From: a virus
Virus record (IMG/VR): IMGVR_UViG_3300042922_000108
Location: 1-56,135 of that record
DNA: 56,135 bases
Strand: one strand, 5' to 3'
Part shown: in pieces, positions 1 through 7,424 of the stretch
Layout of the letters: each line of letters starts with the position of its first letter
Numbering within the stretch: the stretch's first letter is position 1
Notes under the pieces: model-generated
What the model was told of the DNA's origin: nothing
The model's database searches: none
The model's input: only the letters and a program-made list of their open reading frames with translations
Position numbers and translations under genes: made by a program

Positions 1-35
1 GAGTCCTGACGAAAATGGTCATGACGGCGAGCCTC

Positions 36-64
36 TTGACAATTCTTCTTTTTTATGTTAAAGA
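36..64 (+). promoter_or_regulatory. Candidate promoter at the left end
   Basis: TTGACA at 36-41 is followed after 17 bases by TAAAGA at 59-64. The segment 46-65 also forms an inverted repeat (CTTCTTT / AAAGAAG) around the spacer. It would serve the HNH gene at 132 and the left arm. The -10 is poor because its last base is not T, so this is tentative. Confidence 0.35.
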
Positions 65-131
65 AGGGTCTTTTCACAAAAAATCTGGGGGCCTTTTTTG
101 AAATGTGTGGGGATTTTGGTAGTTTGCAAGT

Positions 132-656
132 ATGTACGAGTTTGAAGAGCTAGATCATCTCTTTTCGAGGGTTGAGGTCACAGGATTCTGTTGGCTGTGG
201 ACAGGTTACATATCTAAGAACGGTTATGGTCGTGGAGGACACAAAAGCAAGGCTTGGCAACTTCACAGACTCTTCTATACCGTATTGATGGGACCAATAC
301 CGGAAGGTTTGGTGCTGGACCACCTGTGTAGGATAAGGAACTGTGTGAATCCTGACCATCTGGAGCCTGTTACCAAGACAGAAAACAGCAGAAGGGGCTT
401 TGGTGTAGGAGGGTGGCGGGAGAGAAAAAATCCATTTCCATCTCTACAGGAACGTAGATTCTGCAAACACGGTCACGATACTCAAGAAGTGGGCATCACA
501 ACCAAGGCTAGAAAGGACGGCAAGCTATCTCATCGCTGCAACGGGTGTGCTGACAGGTACAAATGTTGGACAAACCACGGCAAGACTGGACGAGGGTGTA
601 CTCCAACTTGTACTGTTCAACAGTTTCCGGTGGACATTCTTATGAAGATGGGTTAG
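132..656 (+). CDS. HNH endonuclease, homing-type
   Basis: This 174-residue protein is an HNH nuclease of the phage homing type, expected to nick or cut double-stranded DNA. Residues about 18-85 carry the family signature: FCWLWTG, a His-Arg pair, then GPIPEGLVLDHLC and CVNPDHLEP, which supply the His-Asn-His metal site and structural cysteines. A C-terminal CKHGH ... CNGC set looks like a second zinc site. The region around the nuclease motif is very similar to the protein at 11167-11586 and related to those at 21930 and 50552, so these are paralogues within one genome. No clear ribosome site precedes ATG 132. It stands first in the plus arm. Confidence 0.88.
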   Translation: MYEFEELDHLFSRVEVTGFCWLWTGYISKNGYGRGGHKSKAWQLHRLFYTVLMGPIPEGLVLDHLCRIRNCVNPDHLEPVTKTENSRRGFGVGGWRERKNPFPSLQERRFCKHGHDTQEVGITTKARKDGKLSHRCNGCADRYKCWTNHGKTGRGCTPTCTVQQFPVDILMKMG

Positions 657-666
657 GCTCAAGCAC

Positions 667-885
667 ATGACTGGATATAACAAAGGCGATCAGGTAACCA
701 TCACCAACATTGCAGGACTAACGGAGGATGAGACTACAGAGGCTCACTACCGAATCATTGGTCAGACTGGCTATGTTCGAGAGTTGTCTACAGGGGATTG
801 GGTATACGTCACCATTCCCAGCCATCTCTATTACAGCAAAGGAAAAGGTGCCGCACTCAAGGCAAGTGAACTTGTTAAAGTGTGA
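667..885 (+). CDS. Small SH3/KOW-like protein
   Basis: I do not recognise this 72-residue protein by name. It opens with KGDQVTI and has a GQTGYV turn followed by alternating hydrophobic strands (WVYVTIP), a pattern seen in small SH3-like or KOW-like barrels. The same pattern occurs six times in the next gene and in the proteins at 7222, 9560, 14906 and 24311. It follows the HNH gene by ten bases. Role unknown; nucleic-acid or protein binding would fit the fold. Confidence 0.6.
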   Translation: MTGYNKGDQVTITNIAGLTEDETTEAHYRIIGQTGYVRELSTGDWVYVTIPSHLYYSKGKGAALKASELVKV

Positions 886-933
886 GATACCACACCCCCT
901 AGCGAAACATTTTATGAAGTCCTAAAAAACGAC

Positions 934-963
934 TTGCCAAATCAATTCTGATGTGGTTAGAGT
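934..963 (+). promoter_or_regulatory. Candidate promoter for the repeat protein
   Basis: TTGCCA at 934-939, an 18-base spacer and TAGAGT at 958-963 make a plausible vegetative promoter. The expected start of transcription near 970 lies upstream of the GTG at 1008 and downstream of the ATG codons at 951 and 969, which supports the later start. Confidence 0.45.
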
Positions 964-1007
964 TACACATGGCATTGAAAGAATCCTTGAAAGGGAGACA
1001 AAAAATA

Positions 1008-2486
1008 GTGACCAAGATTTACACTGCTGGAGAGCACGCACGAGTCATCAAGTCTGACCTCGCATACAAAGGCGAACTAGGCGATCAGACCGGCTTGGTG
1101 GGTACCGTTGTGCGCGGCACCGGACGGGGTAACGTTGACCTGACCTTCCCCCACACGGGTGATGCACACTTCTACTACCTCTCAAATGAGATTGAACCTG
1201 TAGGTACCACACCCGCTCCTGAGCCGGAGAAGGAATACCTGTTCCGTGAAGGTGACCACGTTCGATTCCTCGCTGGTCACAACGAAGACTGGACTGGTGC
1301 AGAGTTCACCGTCCTTGAAGACGTTGAAGACACGGGTAGTAGCTACTCACTTGTCCGCGTCAAGGTCACCAAGACTTCTGGCACCGCGTTCATGGAGAGC
1401 TGGTACAACGTAGGCGCAACTGCTCAGATCGGCGCTTCCAAGCTGGAGAAGTTCACTCCTGCCCCGGAACCCAAGTTCAAGATTGGTGACTGGGTGAAGG
1501 TTGAAGGCTACGCTGCCCCTACTTGGGACGGTACCGTTGGCAAAGTGGTGGAGAGCTACGGTAAGAGTGTTCTCATCAAGAATGAAGAGCACAATGAGTT
1601 CGGTCTGACCTTCCCTGTTGCCAGCCTCGTACCGGCTGAAGAGCCGGTGAAGCCGCCTAAGTTCAAGGCCGGTGACTGGGCCAAGGTTGGCGCTGGCTAC
1701 GGCAACTACAGCGGCAAGGTATTCGAGGTCAAGGCCGGTGAAGCTGAGTCCAAGAATGGCAACGTGGAGCTGCACCTGATTGATCCTGCAGGCCGCATGG
1801 CCGACTGGACCGGCTACTTCGCTACTTCCATCCTTGAGCAGGCTAAGAAGCCTGTCCCCACCTTCAACGTGGGTGACCGTGTGGAGTTCATTGATGACTA
1901 CAATGGCACACGCTCAATCGGTGACGCGGGTACCGTCACCTCACTGTCCAACAGCTACAACAACCAGACTGTAGGCAAGTTGGTGTACCTTACGATGGAC
2001 AACGGGGACACGATCAACGGTGTCTTTGCCTGCCGTCTGAAGCTCACTGACAAGCCCAAGCCGTGGGCTCCCAAGTTCAAGGTTGGCGACTACGTTCGCA
2101 CCAGTGGTTGGGGCCACACGTGGGACGATGTGACCAGCATTGTAGTTGCGGTTCCCCAGACGGTTCGTGAGTTCTACACGATTGCTCTGACAGCACCTTC
2201 AGGAGGACTCAAGAAGGATCATGAGGGACGCTTCACGGAGCGCAAGTTGATTGGTGCTCAGAAGCCTGCTGAGCCGCACTGGACTGAGAGCAAGCCTGTA
2301 GGCACTGTTGCTCAGGTTACCTACGGGGACAATGGAGACGTAAACCGCGTCATCCTCAAGACTGCTGAGGATGAGTGGCTGCACCTCTATCAGGACGTGA
2401 GAGGTGTTGTCTACACCGCCGCTAAGAGGAATAACAAAGCCACGAAGGTTCTGGCTAAGAACGTTGCATGGGCTGTAATCGAGTAA
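1008..2486 (+). CDS. Tandem SH3/KOW-like repeat protein
   Basis: A 492-residue protein built from about six degenerate repeats of 65-80 residues, each beginning with a phrase like FKVGDYVR or FKIGDWVK followed by a GTVGKVV-type turn, separated by Pro/Glu-rich linkers such as PAPEPE and KPVPT. This resembles strings of KOW/SH3 barrels. The open frame extends back to 951, but AAGGGAGAC at 991-999 is well placed for GTG 1008, and the candidate promoter would start inside the longer version. The function is unknown. A strong terminator follows, so the gene is probably transcribed alone. Beads-on-a-string architecture suggests binding to a repetitive ligand (inference). Confidence 0.8.
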   Translation: MTKIYTAGEHARVIKSDLAYKGELGDQTGLVGTVVRGTGRGNVDLTFPHTGDAHFYYLSNEIEPVGTTPAPEPEKEYLFREGDHVRFLAGHNEDWTGAEFTVLEDVEDTGSSYSLVRVKVTKTSGTAFMESWYNVGATAQIGASKLEKFTPAPEPKFKIGDWVKVEGYAAPTWDGTVGKVVESYGKSVLIKNEEHNEFGLTFPVASLVPAEEPVKPPKFKAGDWAKVGAGYGNYSGKVFEVKAGEAESKNGNVELHLIDPAGRMADWTGYFATSILEQAKKPVPTFNVGDRVEFIDDYNGTRSIGDAGTVTSLSNSYNNQTVGKLVYLTMDNGDTINGVFACRLKLTDKPKPWAPKFKVGDYVRTSGWGHTWDDVTSIVVAVPQTVREFYTIALTAPSGGLKKDHEGRFTERKLIGAQKPAEPHWTESKPVGTVAQVTYGDNGDVNRVILKTAEDEWLHLYQDVRGVVYTAAKRNNKATKVLAKNVAWAVIE

Positions 2487-2507
2487 CAAGCTGAATTGAA
2501 GCACTGA

Positions 2508-2550
2508 GTGGGATGTGCTAGGGTAAAACCTAGTGCATCCCACTTTTTTA
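2508..2550 (+). terminator. Intrinsic terminator
   Basis: GTGGGATG...CTAGG pairs with CCTAG...CATCCCAC around a GTAAAA loop and is followed by TTTTTTA. It ends transcription of the repeat-protein gene. Confidence 0.9.
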
Positions 2551-2566
2551 TTTAGGAGAGAAACAG

Positions 2567-3274
2567 TTGGAACGTCTTGAAAATGCATGGGCATCTTGGC
2601 AGAGCTTCATCACTGACCGCGAGGAAGCACGTGGGCAGGCAATGGGCAAGGTAGACCTCGAGAAGAAGCGTCGGCTTGCTGACTTGAAGGTGGAGCTGGC
2701 TCAGATCAGGGCCAAGATTGCCTCTCTGCAGGCCGAAATTGGGATGGAGAAGGTTTCCTACGTCAAGGGCGCGTTTGAGGCTCTGTGGCAGGTAGAGAAG
2801 GCCAAACGCAAGGAAGAACTGGAAGAGGCTATCAGCGAACAGATCAACCAGCATGGCAAGACTGGCTACCAGCTCGCACAGCATCTTGGTACGAAGAACA
2901 TCAACCTCTTCTACGATGTGAAGCACAAGAGTGACGTGTACCGTGGCGAACAGGCCAAGGAAATCAGCAACCTTGATTGGCAGTGGTCCCGCTTCACAGG
3001 CACACAGCGGTACGGACTAGCCAGTGTCTCCCACGGTGAATGGGATTATGTGCTGATGAAGGGCGTGGTTGACTCTGAGCTGGAAGGTAAGGAAGCAGTC
3101 TGGGACTTCAACACTGGTGACTACGTGTCCGGTGACAAGGCAGTATTCGAGAGCGACACCGCAAGCAATCGACGCAAGCGCGCGGACACGCTTGCATCGG
3201 TGCTTGATGGCACGTATGATGGCAAGATAAAGGAAAAGGAAAATCCCTACTGGGAAGAAGTGGAGACGTTTTAG
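2567..3274 (+). CDS. Coiled-coil protein of unknown function
   Basis: This 235-residue protein starts at TTG 2567, placed after TTTAGGAGAG. Residues about 25-100 are charged and heptad-like (EKKRRLADLKVELAQIRAKI), indicating a long coiled coil; the C-terminal half is a mixed segment with several Trp and Tyr residues. I do not recognise a family. Its stop overlaps the GTG of the lipoprotein gene by one base, so the two are probably translationally coupled and might act together. Confidence 0.75.
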   Translation: MERLENAWASWQSFITDREEARGQAMGKVDLEKKRRLADLKVELAQIRAKIASLQAEIGMEKVSYVKGAFEALWQVEKAKRKEELEEAISEQINQHGKTGYQLAQHLGTKNINLFYDVKHKSDVYRGEQAKEISNLDWQWSRFTGTQRYGLASVSHGEWDYVLMKGVVDSELEGKEAVWDFNTGDYVSGDKAVFESDTASNRRKRADTLASVLDGTYDGKIKEKENPYWEEVETF

Positions 3275-3669
3275 TGAATAAGAAGTTTGCAGCCATTGTT
3301 GCAGCAGGAGCACTCGTACTTTGTTTGACCGCTTGCGGTTCCAGCGCCAAGACTGTTGGTGAGAACGTCTCGAAAGAGGCAGATGAGTTCAAGGTGCAAC
3401 GCAAGATTGTCGGTATCAACGGCATCACCAACACCATTGCCTTTGAGGTAGAGGGCAAGTGCTCCATTGCAGATCAAGGGCACCAGCTTGAGGTCATCTG
3501 CAGGCATGGTCCTGATGAATACCGTAAGCACATGATCGGTCTGAGTGACAACACGCTCTACGTGGCAGAGCAGTTGGACCCCATTGACGTGAGCCGGTAC
3601 CACACCACAATCAAGATCAGGCCGGAAGCCCTCATTCCCGGTTTCCAAGTTGAGGCTGGTCAGCAGTAG
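3274..3669 (+). CDS. Phage lipoprotein, beta-sandwich type
   Basis: The N-terminus is a bacterial lipoprotein signal: MNKK, a hydrophobic stretch, then the lipobox LTAC with the lipidated Cys at residue 21. The mature part (about 110 residues) is beta-rich and contains the conserved phrases VSKEADEF, VGINGITN, GKCSI and GLSDNTLYVAEQLD. These match my memory of a widespread actinophage family called beta-sandwich lipoprotein. Once exported it would sit on the outer face of the host membrane. Phage lipoproteins in other systems block superinfection, but nothing in this sequence proves that role here. A terminator follows directly. Confidence 0.85.
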   Translation: MNKKFAAIVAAGALVLCLTACGSSAKTVGENVSKEADEFKVQRKIVGINGITNTIAFEVEGKCSIADQGHQLEVICRHGPDEYRKHMIGLSDNTLYVAEQLDPIDVSRYHTTIKIRPEALIPGFQVEAGQQ

Positions 3670-3678
3670 CAAAAGCCA

Positions 3679-3718
3679 AGAGCCCTGCAGGTGTATTACA
3701 ACCCTGCAGGGCTCTTTT
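3679..3718 (+). terminator. Intrinsic terminator
   Basis: A 13-base perfect stem (AGAGCCCTGCAGG / CCTGCAGGGCTCT) is followed by TTTT. It ends the lipoprotein unit. The -35 of the next candidate promoter begins at its last two bases. Confidence 0.9.
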
Positions 3719-3745
3719 GCATTTCTTTCAGATATGCCCTAGACT
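3717..3745 (+). promoter_or_regulatory. Candidate promoter of the helicase operon
   Basis: TTGCAT at 3717-3722, exactly 17 bases, then TAGACT at 3740-3745. It starts directly in the tail of the preceding terminator and fits the TTG start at 3777, which has GAGAGAAGGA just upstream. Confidence 0.6.
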
Positions 3746-3776
3746 CTTACTAACACCAACGAGAGAAGGAAAAACC

Positions 3777-4112
3777 TTGGAAAAGCTCACCGTAGAACAG
3801 CGCCGGATGGTAATTGACTACTACGCAACGAAGCTGGTGGAAGAGTGGCCTGCTGAAATGAATGGGCTCGAGATTGAGCAGCGCTTGGAGGATGCTCACC
3901 GAGAGCTGGCATGGCGCACCAACAAAGCTATCTCATCTGAGCTCTTCAACAACCTCATTGAGTTCATGCTTGACTACCAAACCTTTGACCGCGATCCGGC
4001 TGGTTGGCTCAATGAGCACGGCTGGGCAGACACCGCACCGCGCCGGTACTACTGGAAGCAGCACATGAATGACATGATTTTCGCCCTCATCAACGACATT
4101 GCAGGAGTGTAG
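3777..4112 (+). CDS. Hypothetical protein upstream of helicase
   Basis: Start taken at TTG 3777 because GAGAGAAGGA at 3761-3770 precedes it and the longer frame would begin inside the terminator. The 111-residue product is mostly helical, starting EKLTVEQRRMVIDYYATKL and containing two WL/WA segments near the C-terminus. No family recognised. It is first in a tightly packed operon (next start abuts its stop) that includes a SNF2-like helicase. Confidence 0.75.
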   Translation: MEKLTVEQRRMVIDYYATKLVEEWPAEMNGLEIEQRLEDAHRELAWRTNKAISSELFNNLIEFMLDYQTFDRDPAGWLNEHGWADTAPRRYYWKQHMNDMIFALINDIAGV

Positions 4113-5522
4113 TTGGAGCAGCCGTATACACCTCACACAGACCAGAGAACTGCAATTGACTTCATCCTCAAGCACAAGGCCGTCCTTATCAAAGGTGGTG
4201 TGGGCTCAGGTAAGACGTTGGTAGGGGTACAAGCAGCTCTGGAAGCCGGTGTGGAAACCTTGCTGGTGATCGGACCCCTCAATACGTGGAAGGGATGGAG
4301 AACCACCACGGAGAGGCAGTCAGAGGGTGCACGAGAGCTTCGCTGGATCAACTCACGCAAGGCAGGGCAGGAAGCCTTACAGGACCTCATGACAGGAGTA
4401 CCCGGCTGGTACTTTATCGGACGTGAGCTGTTCCGCAACTACTCGTGGCGCAAGGTCACGCTGGACATGGTTATCTGGGATGAGATTCACGGAATCTCCA
4501 ACCGCAAGTCCAAGTCCTTCAAGATCACCAAGACTGCCAAGGCTACGTACAAGCTGGGGCTGTCTGCCACACCGGCAGGTAACCACCTCTCAGGCATGTG
4601 GTCAGTCAGTACATGGCTGTGGCCTACCAAGACTCTCAGAAGCTACTGGTCGTGGATTACCCAGTACTTCATGACTGAGCCTGACCCTTACTCTGACTTC
4701 AACCCCAAGGTGACGATAGAGCGAGAACCCGGCAAGATGTGGGCAGAGCTACCTGCTGCCTACAAGATGAAGTCTGTCTATACAGCAGAACCGGTCATCC
4801 ACGAGATTGAAGTTGATATATCACCTGTCCAGCGGAAGCATTACCGCGAGCTGGAAGAGGAAGCCTTGACGTGGCTCAAGGGGCACCCGCTGGCGATTGA
4901 CGTACCCGCCGTCCTTCACACACGACTTAGGCAAGTGTGCTTAGCTGTACCCTCAGTCAAGCAGGACTGGATCAAGCGTAAGGACAAGGAAACGGGACTA
5001 TGGGAAGACGTTTGGGGCGACGTTGTTTGGTTTGACGAAGATGCCAAGTCAACCAAGATCGACGCCCTGCTTGAAATCCTTGGTGACCTGTACGTTGAGA
5101 AGCCTGTCCCTGTTCTCGTGTTCACAGACTCTCGCAAGTTCGCAACCATCACTACCAAACGTTTGCAGGCCAAGGGTTACCGCGCTCGCCAGTTCATCGG
5201 TGGTATGTCGGACGCAGAACGATTCTGGAAGCTGGACAACTTTGGTAAAGAGTACGATGTGCTAGTTGCTGTTATTTCAGCCATCGGTACCGGCACTGAT
5301 GGATTGCAGGACGTATGCAATACAGAAGTGTGGATGAACTTTGGTTGGAATGGTATTGAAAATGAGCAGGGATTTGGTAGGCTGTCACGGCAGGGACAAA
5401 CCAAGACGGTACAGCGGTTTATCATCCAAGCACGTGACACGGTGGAGACTCGCCAACGTGAGAAGCTAAGGTCAGACCAAGAGCTTTTGAGTATCGGTTA
5501 CAGAGATAAGGAAACAGTCTAG
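4113..5522 (+). CDS. SNF2-like superfamily 2 DNA helicase
   Basis: A 469-residue ATP-dependent helicase/translocase of superfamily 2. Visible motifs: Walker A GGVGSGKT at residues 28-35, Walker B/DEAH-type box DEIH at 123-126, motif III LGLSATP, and C-terminal motifs including VLVFTDSRKF, GTGTDGLQ and the QGFGRLSRQGQ arginine-finger motif VI. This layout matches phage SNF2-type replication helicases, which remodel DNA during replication or recombination. It starts with TTG immediately after the previous stop and abuts the next gene. Length is short for cellular SNF2 proteins but usual for phage forms. Confidence 0.93.
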   Translation: MEQPYTPHTDQRTAIDFILKHKAVLIKGGVGSGKTLVGVQAALEAGVETLLVIGPLNTWKGWRTTTERQSEGARELRWINSRKAGQEALQDLMTGVPGWYFIGRELFRNYSWRKVTLDMVIWDEIHGISNRKSKSFKITKTAKATYKLGLSATPAGNHLSGMWSVSTWLWPTKTLRSYWSWITQYFMTEPDPYSDFNPKVTIEREPGKMWAELPAAYKMKSVYTAEPVIHEIEVDISPVQRKHYRELEEEALTWLKGHPLAIDVPAVLHTRLRQVCLAVPSVKQDWIKRKDKETGLWEDVWGDVVWFDEDAKSTKIDALLEILGDLYVEKPVPVLVFTDSRKFATITTKRLQAKGYRARQFIGGMSDAERFWKLDNFGKEYDVLVAVISAIGTGTDGLQDVCNTEVWMNFGWNGIENEQGFGRLSRQGQTKTVQRFIIQARDTVETRQREKLRSDQELLSIGYRDKETV

Positions 5523-5783
5523 TTGAATACCAGTTTTGAAGATGAAAAGCCTGTAGAAGCCTTCGGTGTGGAAGACATTGTGCGAGGTCTGCACGAGGGT
5601 GAAGCAGCCAAGAAGGAACTGGCTATCCTCAAGCCAGCGTTCGCCTACGCCCTGTCCAAGCTCGAGCGCAAGCAGTTGCGTATCCGAGCAGAGGATATGG
5701 AGCACATCGGTGAGACGTACACCCTCGAGGCAAAGAGTGACGGCAACCGTGGAGTCATTCTTAGGAGCGTGAAGGTACTGTGA
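5523..5783 (+). CDS. Hypothetical protein
   Basis: An 86-residue protein starting with TTG directly after the helicase stop. It is largely helical (EDIVRGLHEGEAAKKELAILKPAFAYALSKL is spread over residues 17-47) with a short strand-rich C-terminus (YTLEAKSD, GVILRSVKVL). No family recognised. The next gene overlaps it by four bases. Confidence 0.75.
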   Translation: MNTSFEDEKPVEAFGVEDIVRGLHEGEAAKKELAILKPAFAYALSKLERKQLRIRAEDMEHIGETYTLEAKSDGNRGVILRSVKVL

Positions 5784-6022
5784 GCGAACTGCTTGACGCT
5801 AGGGCTCCAGACGGACAGCCCACAGAGAACATTCGGCTGATGCTCACCAATGAGCAGGCACGTCTTGATGAGTGGGAGCGCTCATTGGTGGCAGCTCTAC
5901 GTTCTGTTGAGAGCTACACGGATATCATCAAGCGGAACCGCGAAACTGTGAACCGCCTGAAGATGGAACTCAGGACACGGTTGAGGGAAGAGCAGGAAGC
6001 CGTAGAGGTGAATGGCCTGTGA
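5780..6022 (+). CDS. Small coiled-coil protein
   Basis: An 80-residue protein starting with GTG in a four-base overlap with the previous stop and overlapping the next start by four bases. Residues 22-75 look like one long amphipathic coiled coil (RLDEWERSLVAALRSVESY, then NRETVNRLKMELRTRLREE). Function unknown. Confidence 0.75.
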   Translation: MSELLDARAPDGQPTENIRLMLTNEQARLDEWERSLVAALRSVESYTDIIKRNRETVNRLKMELRTRLREEQEAVEVNGL

Positions 6023-6306
6023 CAAAAGAGTTCGTACAGGTTCGGCCTGACAATGGTTACCTGATTCACGCGGTACCTGCAGATTCGGAGGCTTACCACA
6101 CAGCCAGCAACCAACCGCGCTGGAGTAAGAAGGGTGTCATCTGCAGGAAGATTCAAGGTAGGGATGCTCAGCGCTTCCCAAGCTTGACCTTCCGCTTGCG
6201 GGATGGAGAGCGTATCCCCTTCACGCGGGAAGAACTGCAGCGTGACGATATGCCGCAGTTCTGCACCACGTGTTCTGATCGAGTTTTACCGGCAATTGAG
6301 TCGTAG
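6019..6306 (+). CDS. Hypothetical protein with CxxC
   Basis: A 95-residue protein starting with GTG. A single Cys (VICRK) near the middle and a C-terminal FCTTC motif could bind zinc or be redox active. The segment PSLTFRLRDGERIPFTREEL reads like a small beta domain. It continues the overlapping operon. Function not recognised. Confidence 0.7.
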   Translation: MTKEFVQVRPDNGYLIHAVPADSEAYHTASNQPRWSKKGVICRKIQGRDAQRFPSLTFRLRDGERIPFTREELQRDDMPQFCTTCSDRVLPAIES

Positions 6307-6592
6307 CGCAATCTTCGCCAAGGCTGCTAGCTACTGGCAGGACATGAAGCAGGACTACATCAGCTTTGTGGACTGCCAGTATCTAGCAGCCGTTGAAGCC
6401 ACCGCTGGTGTGCTTGTGAACAAAGACGGTAGGGCTAAGCACATTGACGGTTACACGCTCTTCTCGGGACCGCTGAGCAGGGCACAGAAGTATGCTTCTG
6501 AAGAGCTGCTGGAGTTCTGGGAGAAGAACCCACGGCGGACTCTGAGTCAGTTTGAAGAGCAATGGGTAGCAGGAATGGAAGGATTCGAGTGA
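6296..6592 (+). CDS. Hypothetical protein, start uncertain
   Basis: The open frame runs from 6203, but that would overlap the previous gene by over 100 bases. I place the start at TTG 6296, giving about 98 residues and an 11-base overlap, in keeping with other starts here; ATG 6344 is another option. The product is helical with a C-terminal KYASEELLEFWEKNPRRTL segment and an EEQW box. Function unknown. Confidence 0.6.
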   Translation: MSRSAIFAKAASYWQDMKQDYISFVDCQYLAAVEATAGVLVNKDGRAKHIDGYTLFSGPLSRAQKYASEELLEFWEKNPRRTLSQFEEQWVAGMEGFE

Positions 6593-6669
6593 GCTGGTTC
6601 ACTGACACTGACGATGAGGTAGAGAACGATTCCGTTGGCTGGTTCAACGAACGCGACTATTGCGAGTGA
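6589..6669 (+). CDS. Very small acidic peptide
   Basis: GTG 6589 overlaps the previous stop by four bases and opens a 26-codon frame rich in Asp, Glu and Trp (SWFTDTDDEVEND then a second WFN). The two WF elements look like an internal repeat. The coupled overlap favours translation; nothing else supports function. Confidence 0.45.
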   Translation: MSWFTDTDDEVENDSVGWFNERDYCE

Positions 6670-6683
6670 GCTAAACTGTAGGG

Positions 6684-6785
6684 ATGAACGAACATAAATC
6701 CCATTGCCCTCGAGGGGCAAAGTCTCCCGTCGATAACAACTTCACCTGCACCTGTGAGCGCGTGGACGGAAGACCAAAGAAGTAG
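6684..6785 (+). CDS. Small zinc-ribbon-like peptide
   Basis: A 33-residue frame from ATG 6684 to the TAG at 6783-6785, containing His-x-Cys near residue 7 and Cys-x-Cys near residue 22, enough ligands for one zinc ion. The ATG lies only six bases after TAAACT (6672-6677), so its message could be leaderless, although AGGG just before the ATG might also act as a weak ribosome site. Confidence 0.5.
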   Translation: MNEHKSHCPRGAKSPVDNNFTCTCERVDGRPKK

Positions 6786-6837
6786 TTGACACACGTAAGG
6801 CCTTGCACCTATTATTTTCTTAGGCGCAAGGCCTTAC
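6786..6837 (+). promoter_or_regulatory. Promoter spanning a 12-bp inverted repeat
   Basis: TTGACA at 6786-6791, 18 bases, and TATTAT at 6810-6815 form a near-consensus promoter. A perfect 12-base inverted repeat, GTAAGGCCTTGC at 6795-6806 and GCAAGGCCTTAC at 6826-6837, encloses the -10 in its 19-base loop. There is no T-run after the second arm, so this looks like an operator around a promoter more than a terminator. It would drive the gene at 6860. Confidence 0.7.
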
Positions 6838-6859
6838 TAATGACTGGAGAGAAAAGAAA

Positions 6860-7225
6860 ATGACTAAGCCCTCAGCAAAGCTGGAAAAGCTCGCCACTAT
6901 CGCCCTGCAGACCAAGCAGAAGGCAGATCAGGCAGTGGAGATTGCCGAAGCCGCCAAGCTCGCGTTCCTACAGCAGCTCATTGCGGAAGACATGTTCAAC
7001 CCTGACACCAAGGCCGTTGGTCCGGTTCGCACCACCATCAGCCCCAACAGGTACTTTGACCTCGATGCGGCGCTCACGCTGGTCCCTGAAGAGGTGGTGG
7101 AAGAGTGCAAGGTGACGGTGGTTGATCCGAAGCTTCTGAAGCAGAACATGACACCTAAGCAGCTCGAAGCTGCAATGGTCAGCTACGAAGTACCGTTCAA
7201 GCTTGGCCTGAAGGTGGCAGAGTGA
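6860..7225 (+). CDS. Hypothetical helical protein
   Basis: A 121-residue protein with ATG 6860 preceded by GGAGAGAAAAGAAA. Residues 5-45 form a coiled-coil-like helix (KLEKLATIALQTKQKADQAV); the C-terminal half has a VDPKLLKQNMTPKQLEAA segment. Function not recognised. It is the first gene after the hairpin-spanning promoter and overlaps the next start by four bases. Confidence 0.8.
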   Translation: MTKPSAKLEKLATIALQTKQKADQAVEIAEAAKLAFLQQLIAEDMFNPDTKAVGPVRTTISPNRYFDLDAALTLVPEEVVEECKVTVVDPKLLKQNMTPKQLEAAMVSYEVPFKLGLKVAE

Positions 7226-7356
7226 GGCCACGTGTGAGGATCGCCACACGGCCATTCCAAGGGCAGCTAGGCACCCTCTCCAAGGGTGGGAAGCACATCA
7301 CTCTGGACGGCAGCAACGTGGTTCTCAGTTCTACCCGGCAAGCTTATAAGCTTTAG
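7222..7356 (+). CDS. Very small SH3-like protein
   Basis: A 44-residue frame from GTG 7222, overlapping the previous stop. The phrase GQLGTLSKGGKHITLDGSNV has the turn-strand pattern of the SH3/KOW-like proteins elsewhere in this genome. A bidirectional terminator follows. Confidence 0.55.
   Translation: MRPRVRIATRPFQGQLGTLSKGGKHITLDGSNVVLSSTRQAYKL
7340..7353. repeat. 14-bp perfect palindrome
   Basis: AAGCTTATAAGCTT is a perfect palindrome at the end of the small gene at 7222, followed by two TTTAGGT repeats. It could be a binding site; no further support. Confidence 0.3.
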
Positions 7357-7386
7357 GTCACTTTAGGTGATCCTTATAAAACAAGT

Positions 7387-7419
7387 AGAGCCCCTATCCT
7401 TTCGGATGGGGGCTCTTCT
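7387..7419. terminator. Bidirectional intrinsic terminator
   Basis: AGAGCCCCTATCC and GGATGGGGGCTCT pair around TTTC, with T-rich sequence on both sides. It lies between the plus gene ending at 7356 and the minus gene ending at 7425 and can stop both. Confidence 0.85.
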
Positions 7420-7424
7420 GTGTC

